Source: Ectopseudomonas guguanensis
GTDB taxonomy: Bacteria > Pseudomonadota > Gammaproteobacteria > Pseudomonadales > Pseudomonadaceae
Length of the DNA stretch: 64,000 bases
NCBI RefSeq assembly: GCF_900104265.1
Contig: NZ_FNJJ01000008.1
Span: 198,000-261,999, forward strand
Direction of reading: 5' to 3'
Position 1 is the stretch's first letter; every line of letters begins with the position of its first letter. A model generated the notes under the pieces. It did not search any database and was not told the DNA's origin. It saw nothing but the letters and a program-made list of their open reading frames with translations. The position numbers were made by a program, and so were the translations under genes. Shown here one piece after another: positions 8,523-17,068 of this stretch.

Positions 8523-8685
8523 TAGGGCGCCGCCGTGCCCCTGTCTGCTGTTGCGCATTTCCATCGGATTGCCGTGCCTTCCCTCTACCGATGGAACCCC
8601 TATGGCGCGCCATTTCCGCTACAAGAACCTCTTTGCTTTGCGTCCGAACGAAGGGCTCGAGCCTACCAGCTGCTGCCTGCGTAAA

Positions 8686-8720
8686 GCGATAATGTTATGT
8701 TATAACAATAACATTATCGC
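8686..8720. promoter_or_regulatory. Zur-like operator, 35-bp perfect palindrome
   Basis: Thirteen-base arms GCGATAATGTTAT and ATAACATTATCGC flank GTTATAACA, so two overlapping Zur-type sites can be drawn. The 19-base core AATGTTATGTTATAACAAT is identical to the site between folE2 and dksA2 at 39924-39942. It lies downstream of the riboswitch and upstream of the receptor start, so it would govern an internal promoter or block the leader transcript. Confidence 0.75.
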
Positions 8721-8823
8721 CTCAGACCGTGCCGGCGAGGAGTCGAAGCTGAACGCTTGCAACTCGCCCGCACGTGGCCTGGAGCGACTCCACCAATCCC
8801 CTCGAAGCCCCGGAATCACTCAC

Positions 8824-10932
8824 GTGCAGCACTTTCTTCGTCATTGCCCCCTGCCATTCGCGCTGCTGCTTGGCGGTGTGGCCATGGCCAGCGAATCTCC
8901 TGTCGATCTGCCCGATGTCACGGTCCAGGCGCAAGCCGTGGAGGAGGGCGAGAGCGATCTGCATACGCCCACCACGTCCGGCTCGCGCCTGGAGCTGTCG
9001 GCGCTGCAAACCCCGGCCAGCACCAGCAGCCTGAGCGGCGCCGAGGTACGCGGGCGCAACAACCTCACGGTGCAGGACGCCGTGACCCGCACACCGGGCA
9101 TCAGCAGCATCGGCTCGCCCGGCAACGGCGGCACCGCGTTGTCGGCGCGCGGTTTTACCGGCCATGCGGCGACCATGCAGCTGTACGACGGTACCCGCCA
9201 GTACGTCGGTGCCGGCACCGTGACCTTCCCAGTGGACACCTGGTCGGTGGCGCGCATCGACGTGCTGCCCGGCCCGGCCTCGGTACTTTACGGCGAGGGT
9301 GCCACCGGCGCGGTGATCAATGTGGTGCCGAAGAAGCCCTTCGCCGGCGAGGTCCGCAACCAGCTGCGCCTCGGCTACGGCAGCGACGACCGCCGTCAGG
9401 CCGCGCTGGACAGCGGTGGTTCGCTGAGTGACGAACTGAGCTACCGCTTCAACGTCAACCAGCAGGCCAGCAATGGCTGGGTCGACCGGGGCGATTCGGA
9501 CAGCGTCGCGCTCAGCGCCGCCCTGCGCTGGGACGCCCATGAGGACCTGAGCTTCACCCTGTCCCACGACCATGGCGACCAGAGCCCGATGCGTTACCTC
9601 GGCACGCCGCTGGTGGCCGGCAAGTACCGCGAAAGCATCCGCGAGCGCAATTACAACGTCGCCGACGCGGATATCCGCTACAACGACCAGATCACCCGCC
9701 TGGTGACGGACTGGCGCATCAACGACACGCTCAGCGCCAGCAACCAGCTCTACTACATCAAGACCCAGCGCTACTGGCGCAATGCCGAGGCCTATCGCTG
9801 GCAGCCGGGCGATACGGTCGAGCGCAGCGAGTTCTACCGGATCAAGCACACCCAGGAGCAGGTCGGCGACCGCCAGACCTTCACCCTCGATCACGCCCTG
9901 TTCGGCCTCGATAGCCGCACGGTGGTCGGGGTGGATTACAACCGCATCCACTTCGCCCGCCAGCACGATTTCTCCAGCAGTTTCAGCGACAGCGTACCGT
10001 TGGCCGGTTCCGGCGGCGGGCAGTACCAGAGCACCGATCCGCTCGGCTACGGCCCGCGCGAGCGCAACCTGGCGCGACAGTTCTCGCTGTTCGCCGAGAA
10101 CCGCACCCAGCTCACCGAGCGCCTGTCGCTGGTCACCGGTGTGCGCCGCGATCAGGTGCATATCCAGCGCGACAACCTGGTGAATGGCAGCAGCACCGAT
10201 CGCAGCCTGAGCGGCGACAACTGGCGCGCCGGCCTGGTCTTCGCGTTGACTCCCGAGCTGTCGCTGTACGGTCAGTACGCCACCAGCACCGAGGGGGTGA
10301 GCAACCTGCTGACGCTCAACCCGAGCCAGCAGCAGTTCGACCTGAGCGAAGCCAAACAGACCGAAATCGGCCTCAAGCAGATGTTCTGGGGCGGGCAGGG
10401 CGAGTGGACGCTGGCGGCTTATCACATCGTCAAGAAGAAGCTGCTCAGCCGTGAAACCCCGACCTCGCCCACCGAGCAGATCGGCCAGCAGTCGTCCGAT
10501 GGCCTGGAAGCCACCCTGGAACTGGCGCTGGGTCAGGGCTGGCAGGTGTCGGCCAACGCCGCCCTGGTGCGCGCCGAGTACGACGATTTCATCGAAGGTG
10601 GCGGCGACCGCAGCGGCAATCGCCCGACCGACGTGCCCAGGCGCACCGCCAACCTGTGGCTGAACAAGGCGCTCGGTAGTGGCGTGGAGGCCGGCATCGG
10701 CGCGCGTTATGTCGATGCGCGCTACGCCGATAGCGCCAATACCGCCAAGGTGCCCGGCTACACCGTGGTCGACGCCAACATCGCCTGGCAGGCGTTGCCG
10801 GATGTGCGCCTGGGTCTGGAACTGAACAACCTGTTCGACCGCCAGTACGCCACCAGCGCCAGCAGCGACGGCGAGCAGTGGTACCTGGGCGCGCCGCGTT
10901 CGTTCTTCGTCACGGCGGCTTACAGCTTTTGA
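8824..10932 (+). CDS. TonB-dependent outer-membrane receptor (B12-riboswitch / Zur-linked)
   Basis: This 702-residue outer-membrane transporter starts with a signal peptide (residues 1-22, ending GGVAMA). A TonB-box-like VTVQA stretch follows near residue 33. The plug domain (about 55-165) includes VQDAVTRTPGISSIG and LPGPASVLYGEGATGAVINVV, then a 22-strand beta-barrel region ending in aromatic F (TAAYSF). The frame is open from 8485, but the upstream part covers the riboswitch end and the Zur palindrome. GTG 8824 directly precedes the signal peptide. It heads an operon with an ABC ATPase, binding protein and permease. The substrate is either a corrinoid (riboswitch) or a zinc chelate (Zur site); the sequence alone does not decide. 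Confidence 0.9.
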   Translation: MQHFLRHCPLPFALLLGGVAMASESPVDLPDVTVQAQAVEEGESDLHTPTTSGSRLELSALQTPASTSSLSGAEVRGRNNLTVQDAVTRTPGISSIGSPGNGGTALSARGFTGHAATMQLYDGTRQYVGAGTVTFPVDTWSVARIDVLPGPASVLYGEGATGAVINVVPKKPFAGEVRNQLRLGYGSDDRRQAALDSGGSLSDELSYRFNVNQQASNGWVDRGDSDSVALSAALRWDAHEDLSFTLSHDHGDQSPMRYLGTPLVAGKYRESIRERNYNVADADIRYNDQITRLVTDWRINDTLSASNQLYYIKTQRYWRNAEAYRWQPGDTVERSEFYRIKHTQEQVGDRQTFTLDHALFGLDSRTVVGVDYNRIHFARQHDFSSSFSDSVPLAGSGGGQYQSTDPLGYGPRERNLARQFSLFAENRTQLTERLSLVTGVRRDQVHIQRDNLVNGSSTDRSLSGDNWRAGLVFALTPELSLYGQYATSTEGVSNLLTLNPSQQQFDLSEAKQTEIGLKQMFWGGQGEWTLAAYHIVKKKLLSRETPTSPTEQIGQQSSDGLEATLELALGQGWQVSANAALVRAEYDDFIEGGGDRSGNRPTDVPRRTANLWLNKALGSGVEAGIGARYVDARYADSANTAKVPGYTVVDANIAWQALPDVRLGLELNNLFDRQYATSASSDGEQWYLGAPRSFFVTAAYSF

Positions 10933-10975
10933 AGCGAGCGTGCCTGTGCAGGCGTGCCGCGCATGGAGACTTTGT

Positions 10976-11818
10976 GTGTCAGTGAATAGTGCCGCTGGCT
11001 GGCCTGCCAGTCTGTTCTCGCCGCCTGCGAGCCGCCGTACGGCGGCGCCTGAGCCGCGCCTGTGCATCCGTGACCTGGCCTGGTCGCCGGATGGCCAGCG
11101 CGTCTTGCTCGAGGCCATCGACCTGCAGATCGGCGATGGTGAGCTGCTCGGTCTGATCGGCCCCAACGGCAGTGGCAAGACCAGCCTGCTGCGCTGCGCC
11201 TATCGTTTTCAGCGGCCCAGCGGCGGCAGCGTCGAACTGGACGGTGAGGCGCTGTGGCAGCGCCCGCCGCGCTGGAGCGCACAGCGCGTGGCAGTGGTGC
11301 TGCAGGAGTTTCCGCAGGACTTCGGCCTGCGCGTGCACGAGGTGGCGGCCATGGGCCGTACGCCGCACAAGGGCCTGTTCGACGGCGACGATGCCGAGGA
11401 CCAGCGCCTGGTAGATCAGGCGCTGGCCCGTGTCGGTCTGAGCGACCTGGGGCAGCAGCCCTTCGCCTGCCTCTCGGGCGGCGAGAAGCAGCGCGCCCTG
11501 CTCGCCCGTGCCCTGGTGCAGCAGCCGCAACTGCTGATCCTCGACGAGCCGACCAACCACCTCGACCCGCGTTACCAGCTCGAACTGCTTGGCCAGATCA
11601 AGGCACTGGGTCTGGCGACCCTGGCCAGCTTCCATGATCTGAACCTGGCGGCGGCCTTCTGCGACCGCCTCTGCGTGCTCGACCAGGGCCGTCTGGTGGC
11701 CGTCGGCACGCCCGCCGAAGTGCTCACCGCCGAGCTGCTGCAGCAGGTGTTCGGCCTGCAGGCGCTGGTCGATACCCATCCACTGGCGGGGCATCCGCGT
11801 ATTACCTGGATTGTTTGA
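10976..11818 (+). CDS. ABC transporter ATP-binding protein, FecE/BtuD-like
   Basis: This is the cytoplasmic ATPase of a metal-chelate or corrinoid importer, 280 residues. Walker A GPNGSGKTS is at about residues 62-70, the Q-loop VVLQEF follows, the signature is CLSGGEKQRALLAR, Walker B is LLILDEPTNHLD, and the switch histidine is in ASFHDLNLA. I chose GTG 10976, preceded by GGAG with seven-base spacing, over an earlier GTG at 10940 without a ribosome site. It is 43 bases after the receptor gene, and its stop overlaps the ATG of the binding protein by one base. Confidence 0.92.
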   Translation: MSVNSAAGWPASLFSPPASRRTAAPEPRLCIRDLAWSPDGQRVLLEAIDLQIGDGELLGLIGPNGSGKTSLLRCAYRFQRPSGGSVELDGEALWQRPPRWSAQRVAVVLQEFPQDFGLRVHEVAAMGRTPHKGLFDGDDAEDQRLVDQALARVGLSDLGQQPFACLSGGEKQRALLARALVQQPQLLILDEPTNHLDPRYQLELLGQIKALGLATLASFHDLNLAAAFCDRLCVLDQGRLVAVGTPAEVLTAELLQQVFGLQALVDTHPLAGHPRITWIV

Positions 11819-12846
11819 TGAAGCGTTTACGCACGGCTGAACCTGTAGGAGCGAGCTCTGCTCGCGAATCCTGGGAAAAGACAAAAGCTTCGCGAGCAAA
11901 GCTCGCTCCTACACTCGTTGGCGCAATCCTGCTGGCGCTGGTCAGCCCCGCCTGGGCCGTCACCGTGACCAGTTGCGATCGTCAGGTGAGCGTCGCTCAG
12001 CCGCCGCAGCGGGCGGTCAGCCATGACGTCAACATGACCGCCATGCTCCTGGCCCTGGGCCTGGAGGAGCGCATGGTCGGCTACACCGGCATCAGCGGCT
12101 GGAAGACCCTCGATGCGAGCATGCGCGAGCAACTCGCCGGCCTGCCGGAACTGGCGGCGCGCTACCCGTCGCTGGAGAACCTGCTGGGTGCCGGCACCGA
12201 CTTCGTCTTCGCCGGCTGGAACTACGGCATGCGCATCGGCGGCGAGGTCACCCCGGCCAGCCTGGCGCGCTTCGGCATCCCGGTGTACGAGCTGAGCGAG
12301 TCCTGCGCGCATGTGCTGCCCGGCCGCGTCGCCAGCCTCGAGGATGTCTACGATGACCTGCGCAACCTCGGCCGCATCTTCGCCGTCGAGCCGCGTGCCG
12401 ATGCCCTGGTGCAAGGCATGCAGCGGCGCGTGGCGGCAGTGCAGGCGCGCCTGGGCGAGCAGCCGACGCGGCCGCGGGTGTTCGTCTACGACAGCGGTGA
12501 GGACCTGCCTTTCAGCGCCGGGCGCCAGGGCATGCCGCAGCCGCTGATCGAGGCGGCCGGTGGGCGCAACGTGATGGATGGTGTGGCCGGCAGCTGGATC
12601 AAGGTAGGTTGGGAGTCGGTGGTCGAGCAAGACCCCGAGGTCATCCTGATCGTCGACTACGGCGAGCGCACGGCGGCGCAGAAACGCGACTTCCTGCTGC
12701 AGCATCCGGCGCTGCAGGGGGTGACCGCGATCCGCGAAAAACGCTTCGTGGTGCTCTCCTACCTGGCGGTCACGCCCAGTCTGGACAACGCGCAGGCCAT
12801 CGAAACCCTGGCCGCCGCGCTGCACCCCGAGGCCTTCGCCCAGTGA
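11818..12846 (+). CDS. Periplasmic binding protein of FecB/BtuF type with a repeat translated in its leader
   Basis: The 342-residue protein is a helical-backbone class III binding protein (Peripla_BP_2). Recognisable parts are RAVSHDVNMTAMLLALGLEERMVG, the WESVVEQDPEVILIVDYG motif and the C-terminal VTPSLDNAQAIETL. The hydrophobic core of the signal peptide (LVGAILLALVSPAWA) begins only at residue 33. The preceding residues about 9-32 are encoded by a family-C palindromic repeat (11844-11913), giving an unusually long charged n-region. No alternative start exists between the repeat and the hydrophobic core in this frame. It delivers substrate to the permease next to it. Confidence 0.88.
   Translation: MKRLRTAEPVGASSARESWEKTKASRAKLAPTLVGAILLALVSPAWAVTVTSCDRQVSVAQPPQRAVSHDVNMTAMLLALGLEERMVGYTGISGWKTLDASMREQLAGLPELAARYPSLENLLGAGTDFVFAGWNYGMRIGGEVTPASLARFGIPVYELSESCAHVLPGRVASLEDVYDDLRNLGRIFAVEPRADALVQGMQRRVAAVQARLGEQPTRPRVFVYDSGEDLPFSAGRQGMPQPLIEAAGGRNVMDGVAGSWIKVGWESVVEQDPEVILIVDYGERTAAQKRDFLLQHPALQGVTAIREKRFVVLSYLAVTPSLDNAQAIETLAAALHPEAFAQ
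11844..11913. repeat. Palindromic repeat, family C (inverted pair) inside a coding sequence
   Basis: TGTAGGAGCGAGCTCTGCTC pairs with GAGCAAAGCTCGCTCCTACA 25 bases further on. The whole 70-base element is read through in frame as the leader of the binding protein. Other copies (19914, 35786, 36156, 52147) are intergenic. Confidence 0.8.
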
Positions 12847-13850
12847 ATCGCTATCGCCTGCTATTGCTAGGGCTGGCCGTGCTGCTGGCACTGTCCTGCG
12901 CCTGGTCGCTGGCCTTTGGCGCGGCGCAGGTGCCGCTCGAGCGCGTGTGGGCGATCATTGGCCAGCACCTGTTCGGCATCACGCCGCAGGTGCCGGTCAA
13001 CAGCGGCCAGGACAGCATCGTCTGGCAGCTGCGCGCGCCGCGGGTGCTGCTCGGCGCGCTGGTCGGCGCCGGGCTGGCGCTGGTGGGCAGCGTGCTGCAG
13101 GCGGTGACGCGTAACCCGCTGGCCGATCCGCATCTGCTCGGCGTCAGCTCCGGCGCGGCCTTCGGCGCGGTGATCGTGGTGCTCTATCTGGGCGAGTTCG
13201 CCGGGCTGCTCAGCCTGCCGCTGGCGGCCTTCGTCGGGGCGCTGGCGAGCATGCTGCTGGTGCTGGCCATCGCCAGCCGCAGCGGCCGTCTGCACAGCGA
13301 GCGTCTGCTGCTGGCCGGGGTGGCGGTGTCCTTCGTGATGATGGCGGCGAGCAACCTGCTGCTGTACCTGGGCAACCCGCATGCAGCCAGCTCGGTGCTG
13401 TTCTGGATGCTCGGCGGCCTGGGCCTGGCGCGCTGGGAACTGCTTTGGCTGCCGGCGCTGTGCCTGGCGTTGGCCCTGGCGGTGCTGCTTGGCCTGGGCC
13501 GGGCGCTGAACGCGCTGATGGCCGGCGAGCAGAGCGCGGTGAGCCTGGGCCTGGAGCCACGCCGGGTGCGCCTGCTGGTATTCGTGGTGGCGTCGCTGCT
13601 GACCGGGGTGCTGGTGTCGCTGTCCGGCGCCATCGGCTTCGTCGGCCTGATGCTGCCGCACGTGGCGCGCTTTCTGGTCGGCGCCGAGCACCGTCGCCTG
13701 CTGCCGGTGGCGGCGCTGCTGGGGGCGCTGTTCCTGGTCTGGGTCGATGTCGCCGCGCGCACCTGGCTGGCGCCGCAGGATCTGCCCATCGGCATCGTCA
13801 CCGCCGCCATCGGCGGGGTGTTCTTCGTGGCGCTGCTGCGCCGCCGCTAG
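12843..13850 (+). CDS. ABC transporter permease, FecCD/BtuC family
   Basis: The 335-residue protein has about ten hydrophobic segments and the family signatures LRAPRVLLGALVGAGLALVG, QAVTRNPLADPHLLGVSSGA and GAIGFVGLMLPHVAR. It forms the inner-membrane channel for the ATPase and binding protein upstream. GTG 12843 overlaps the binding-protein stop as GTGA. The frame is open further upstream in the shadow of the binding-protein gene. The receptor-ATPase-binding protein-permease order matches PA2911-PA2914 of P. aeruginosa, as I recall it, a group reported to respond to zinc limitation. Confidence 0.92.
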   Translation: MNRYRLLLLGLAVLLALSCAWSLAFGAAQVPLERVWAIIGQHLFGITPQVPVNSGQDSIVWQLRAPRVLLGALVGAGLALVGSVLQAVTRNPLADPHLLGVSSGAAFGAVIVVLYLGEFAGLLSLPLAAFVGALASMLLVLAIASRSGRLHSERLLLAGVAVSFVMMAASNLLLYLGNPHAASSVLFWMLGGLGLARWELLWLPALCLALALAVLLGLGRALNALMAGEQSAVSLGLEPRRVRLLVFVVASLLTGVLVSLSGAIGFVGLMLPHVARFLVGAEHRRLLPVAALLGALFLVWVDVAARTWLAPQDLPIGIVTAAIGGVFFVALLRRR

Positions 13851-13925
13851 TCGCGCGGATCGAACCCGGACGCGCCGCTCCGGTCATCTGCTCTAGGCTT
13901 CATTCATCTGGCCGGAGGAATGACC

Positions 13926-15110
13926 ATGCTCGCGCAACTGCCCACCGCACTTCGTGATCTACGACTACCGCTGCGCCTCAAACTGTGGGACGGCAAGCAG
14001 ATCGATCTGGGGCCGAAGCCGCGGGTGACGCTGGTGGTCAAGGACCCCAGCCTGGTCACCCAACTGGCCCACCCCAGCCTGGATGCGCTGGGCGCTGCCT
14101 ATGTCGAGGGCCGGGTCGATCTGGAAGGCCCCATCGAGGAGGCCATCGAGGTTGGAGATGCGCTGAGCAGCGCACTGCTCGGTGACGAATCCGCACCCGT
14201 CGAGCCTTACGCCGCGCACGACAAGCGCAGCGATGCCGAGGCCATCAGCTATCACTACGACCTGTCCAACGAGTTCTACCGCCTGTGGCTGGACCGCGAC
14301 ATGGTCTATTCCTGCGCCTACTTCGAAACCGGCCAGGAGAACCTCGATCAGGCTCAGCAGGCCAAGCTGCGTCACCTGTGTCGCAAGTTGCGCCTGCAGC
14401 CGGGTGACAGGCTGCTTGACGTCGGTTGCGGCTGGGGCGGCCTGGCGCGCTTCGCCGCGCGTGAATTCGAGGCCGAGGTGTACGGCATCACCCTCAGCCA
14501 GGCGCAGCTGGAACTGGGCTTGCAGCGGGTTGCCGAAGAGGGCCTGGAAGATCGCGTGACCCTGGAGTTGCTGGATTACCGCGACCTGCCGCAGGACGGC
14601 CGCTTCGACAAGGTGGTCAGCGTCGGCATGTTCGAACATGTCGGCCATGCCAACCTGCCGCTGTATTGTCAGCGGCTGTTCGCTGCGGTCAGGGCCGGCG
14701 GCCTGGTTATGAATCACGGCATCACCTCGCGCTTCACCGATGGTCGCCCGGTCGCCCGTGGTGCCGGCGAGTTCATCGACCGCTACGTGTTCCCCCAGGG
14801 CGAGCTGCCGCACCTGGCGACCATGGCCAAGGCGATCAGCGAGGCCGGGTTGGAGATCGTCGATGTGGAGAGCCTGCGCCTGCACTATGCGCGCACCCTG
14901 CAGCTGTGGAGCCAGGGCCTGGAGCGACGACTGCAGAAAGCGGCGCAGTGGGTGCCGGAAAAATCCCTGCGCATCTGGCGTCTGTATCTGGCAGGCTGCG
15001 CCTACGGCTTCCAGCACGGCTGGATGAACCTGCACCAGATACTCGCGGTGAAGCCGCGCGACGATGGCGGCCACGATCTGCCCTGGACCCGCGCCGACCT
15101 CTACGCCTGA
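13926..15110 (+). CDS. SAM-dependent methyltransferase, cyclopropane-fatty-acid synthase family
   Basis: The 394-residue protein has the CFA/mycolic acid synthase layout. A helical N-terminal part is followed by HYDLSNEFYRLWLDRDMVYS, the SAM loop LLDVGCGWGGLARFAA (near residue 165), GITLSQAQL, and SVGMFEHVGHANL. It probably adds a methylene or methyl group to membrane acyl chains, but several Pseudomonas CFA paralogues act on unknown lipids. ATG 13926 has GGAGGA six bases upstream. An ATG at 13920 abuts the same purines and is too close. It is monocistronic and short of the classical E. coli enzyme by few residues. Confidence 0.85.
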   Translation: MLAQLPTALRDLRLPLRLKLWDGKQIDLGPKPRVTLVVKDPSLVTQLAHPSLDALGAAYVEGRVDLEGPIEEAIEVGDALSSALLGDESAPVEPYAAHDKRSDAEAISYHYDLSNEFYRLWLDRDMVYSCAYFETGQENLDQAQQAKLRHLCRKLRLQPGDRLLDVGCGWGGLARFAAREFEAEVYGITLSQAQLELGLQRVAEEGLEDRVTLELLDYRDLPQDGRFDKVVSVGMFEHVGHANLPLYCQRLFAAVRAGGLVMNHGITSRFTDGRPVARGAGEFIDRYVFPQGELPHLATMAKAISEAGLEIVDVESLRLHYARTLQLWSQGLERRLQKAAQWVPEKSLRIWRLYLAGCAYGFQHGWMNLHQILAVKPRDDGGHDLPWTRADLYA

Positions 15111-15150
15111 TGGGGTACCATGCGCCTCGTACTGAACCCGCGAGCCGTCC

Positions 15151-16902
15151 ATGCCCCTACCGCAACAGCATCGTTACCGCGTTCTTTTCACCGTGCTGGC
15201 GATTCTTGCCGGCCTGCTGGTGAGCCTGTGGCTGGGCGGCCGCTATGCCGAGCGCCGCGCCTGGGACGAGCGCAGCATCGAGGCGCGCGGCCAGCTGCAG
15301 CTCTACGCCCAATCCATTCGCACTCTGGTCGAGCGCTTCAGCTCGGTGCCCGAGGTGCTGGCGCTGGATAGCGACATCCGCAGCCTGCTGCGCGCGCCGC
15401 ATGATCGCCAGCTGCGCCTGGCGCTGAACCTGCGCCTGGAGCGACTCAACGCGGCTGCCGGCTCCACCGTGCTGTACCTGCTCGATAACCATGGCGAGAC
15501 CCTGGTGGCCAGCAACTGGCGTGACTGGAGCAGCTTCGTCGGCAACAACTACGCCTTCCGCCCCTATTTTCAGGATGCCGTGCGCAATGGTGGCGCGCGC
15601 TACTTCGCGGTGGGCGTGACCACCGGCATTCCCGGCTACTTCCTCTCCCACGTGGTGCGGGGCGATGACGGCGAGCTGCTTGGCGTGCTGGTGGTCAAGC
15701 TCGAGCTGGAAGACCTGCAGCGCGAATGGCTCGGCCAGCCCGGCGTGCTGCTGGTCGCCGACAGCTACCAGGTGGTGATCCTCAGCAACAAGCCGGCCTG
15801 GCGCTTCCGTGCCCTGCAGCCGCTCGACGAGCAGGCCCGTGCCGAACTGGTGGAGGTGCGCCGCTATGCCGAACAGGCGTTGCAGCCGCTGGCCCATCAG
15901 GTGCACCGGCAGATCGACGCCGACGCCGACTGGGCGCGCGTCGATGGCCCCGACGGCAATCGCGATTATCTCTGGCAACGTTTGCACATGCCCGAGGAAG
16001 GCTGGACCCTGCATCTGCTCAGCGAACCCTCCGGCCTGGCCGACAGCGTGCGCAGCTATCGCCTGGCCGCCGCCGGGATATGGATGACCCTGGCCTTCCT
16101 CCTGCTGTTCCTCGCCCAGCGGCGCAAGAACCAGCGCCTGCAGGCCGGCATCCGCGAGCGCCTGGAACGCGAAGTGGAGCTGCGCACCGCCGAGCTGCGC
16201 GAAGCCCAGGACGGCCTGGTGCATGCCGCCAAGATGGCCGCGCTGGGGCAGATGTCGGCGGCCCTGGCGCACGAGATCAACCAGCCGCTGACCGCCTTGC
16301 AGATGCAGCTCGGCAGCCTGCGCCTGCTGCTCGATAGCGACCGTCCCGAGGCGGTACGCGAGGGCCTGCAGCGCGTCGACAGCCTGCTGCAACGCATGGC
16401 GGCGCTGACCGGCCACCTCAAGACCTTCGCCCGCAAGACCCCGGCCGGCCTCAGCGAGCGCCTGTGTCTGGGCGACGTGCTGGAGCAGGCCCTGCAACTG
16501 CTGGCGCCGCGCATGCGCAGCGAGCAGGTGGAGTTGCGCACGCAGATCGACGACCACGCCGAAGTGCTCGGCGATGCCATTCGCATCGAACAGGTGATCC
16601 TCAACCTGCTGCACAACGCCCTCGATGCCATGGCTGATAGCGAGCCGCGCATCCTGCTGGTACGCATCGCCCGCGACGACGACAGCTGCCTGCTCAGCGT
16701 CGAGGACAGCGGTGGCGGCATCGCCGAAGAAACGCTCGGCCGGGTGTTCGAACCCTTCTTCACCACCAAGCCGGTGGGGCAGGGGTTGGGGCTTGGGCTG
16801 GCGGTGTCCTACGGTATCGTGCGCGACCTGGGCGGCAGCCTGCAGGCGAGCAATGGCGAGCGCGGGGCCGTCTTCACGATGCGATTGCCGGCGGCGCCGT
16901 AG
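15151..16902 (+). CDS. Sensor histidine kinase, DctB type
   Basis: This 583-residue inner-membrane kinase has a first membrane helix at residues 11-30 and a large periplasmic dCache-like sensor region (about 31-300). A second membrane helix is near 303-325, followed by a coiled linker. The HisKA box ALAHEINQPLTALQMQL has its phosphoacceptor at H374. The ATPase boxes are NLLHNALDAM (N), DSGGGI (G1), FEPFFTTKP (F) and GLGLGLAVSYG (G2). This layout is that of DctB, which senses C4-dicarboxylates for TRAP or DctA uptake. It pairs with the sigma-54 regulator 167 bases downstream, and the probable target is the TAXI-TRAP operon beyond. Its TAG stop is part of a family-E repeat. Confidence 0.9.
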   Translation: MPLPQQHRYRVLFTVLAILAGLLVSLWLGGRYAERRAWDERSIEARGQLQLYAQSIRTLVERFSSVPEVLALDSDIRSLLRAPHDRQLRLALNLRLERLNAAAGSTVLYLLDNHGETLVASNWRDWSSFVGNNYAFRPYFQDAVRNGGARYFAVGVTTGIPGYFLSHVVRGDDGELLGVLVVKLELEDLQREWLGQPGVLLVADSYQVVILSNKPAWRFRALQPLDEQARAELVEVRRYAEQALQPLAHQVHRQIDADADWARVDGPDGNRDYLWQRLHMPEEGWTLHLLSEPSGLADSVRSYRLAAAGIWMTLAFLLLFLAQRRKNQRLQAGIRERLEREVELRTAELREAQDGLVHAAKMAALGQMSAALAHEINQPLTALQMQLGSLRLLLDSDRPEAVREGLQRVDSLLQRMAALTGHLKTFARKTPAGLSERLCLGDVLEQALQLLAPRMRSEQVELRTQIDDHAEVLGDAIRIEQVILNLLHNALDAMADSEPRILLVRIARDDDSCLLSVEDSGGGIAEETLGRVFEPFFTTKPVGQGLGLGLAVSYGIVRDLGGSLQASNGERGAVFTMRLPAAP

Positions 16903-16917
16903 GGCGGGTGGGAGGGC
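16899..16917 (+). repeat. Partial family-E repeat supplying the kinase stop codon
   Basis: GTAGGGCGGGTGGGAGG begins at the last codon of the kinase, and its TAG is the stop. It resembles the left half of the pair at 7313-7366. Confidence 0.45.
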
Positions 16918-16941
16918 CTCAGTCGCGACAGTGTTTCGCTC

Positions 16942-17006
16942 GGTGCGCACGGCGCACCCTACGGGCGGGTGCCATGGCGGCTTACGTAGGGTGCGCCGCG
17001 CGCACC
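16942..17006. repeat. Palindromic repeat, family A (inverted pair)
   Basis: GGTGCGCACGGCGCACCCTA is followed 25 bases later by GTAGGGTGCGCCGCGCGCAC, forming a hairpin between the kinase and its response regulator. Confidence 0.7.
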
Positions 17007-17068
17007 GGTCGTTCCCCCGGATCGCATTCGTCGGGCTACACTGCCCGCCGTTCTGAAGAGGAGGTGCC

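Noticed and set aside
8722..11178. An 818-codon minus-strand frame opposite the TonB receptor
   Set aside because: Long antisense frames are common in GC-rich genomes with strong third-position bias. The receptor signature on the plus strand is unambiguous, and the antisense product looks like no protein family.
13920..15110. The CFA-like methyltransferase as a member of the cobalamin-linked transport operon
   Set aside because: It has its own spacer and ribosome site, and its family acts on lipids; nothing in the sequence ties it to corrin or metal transport.
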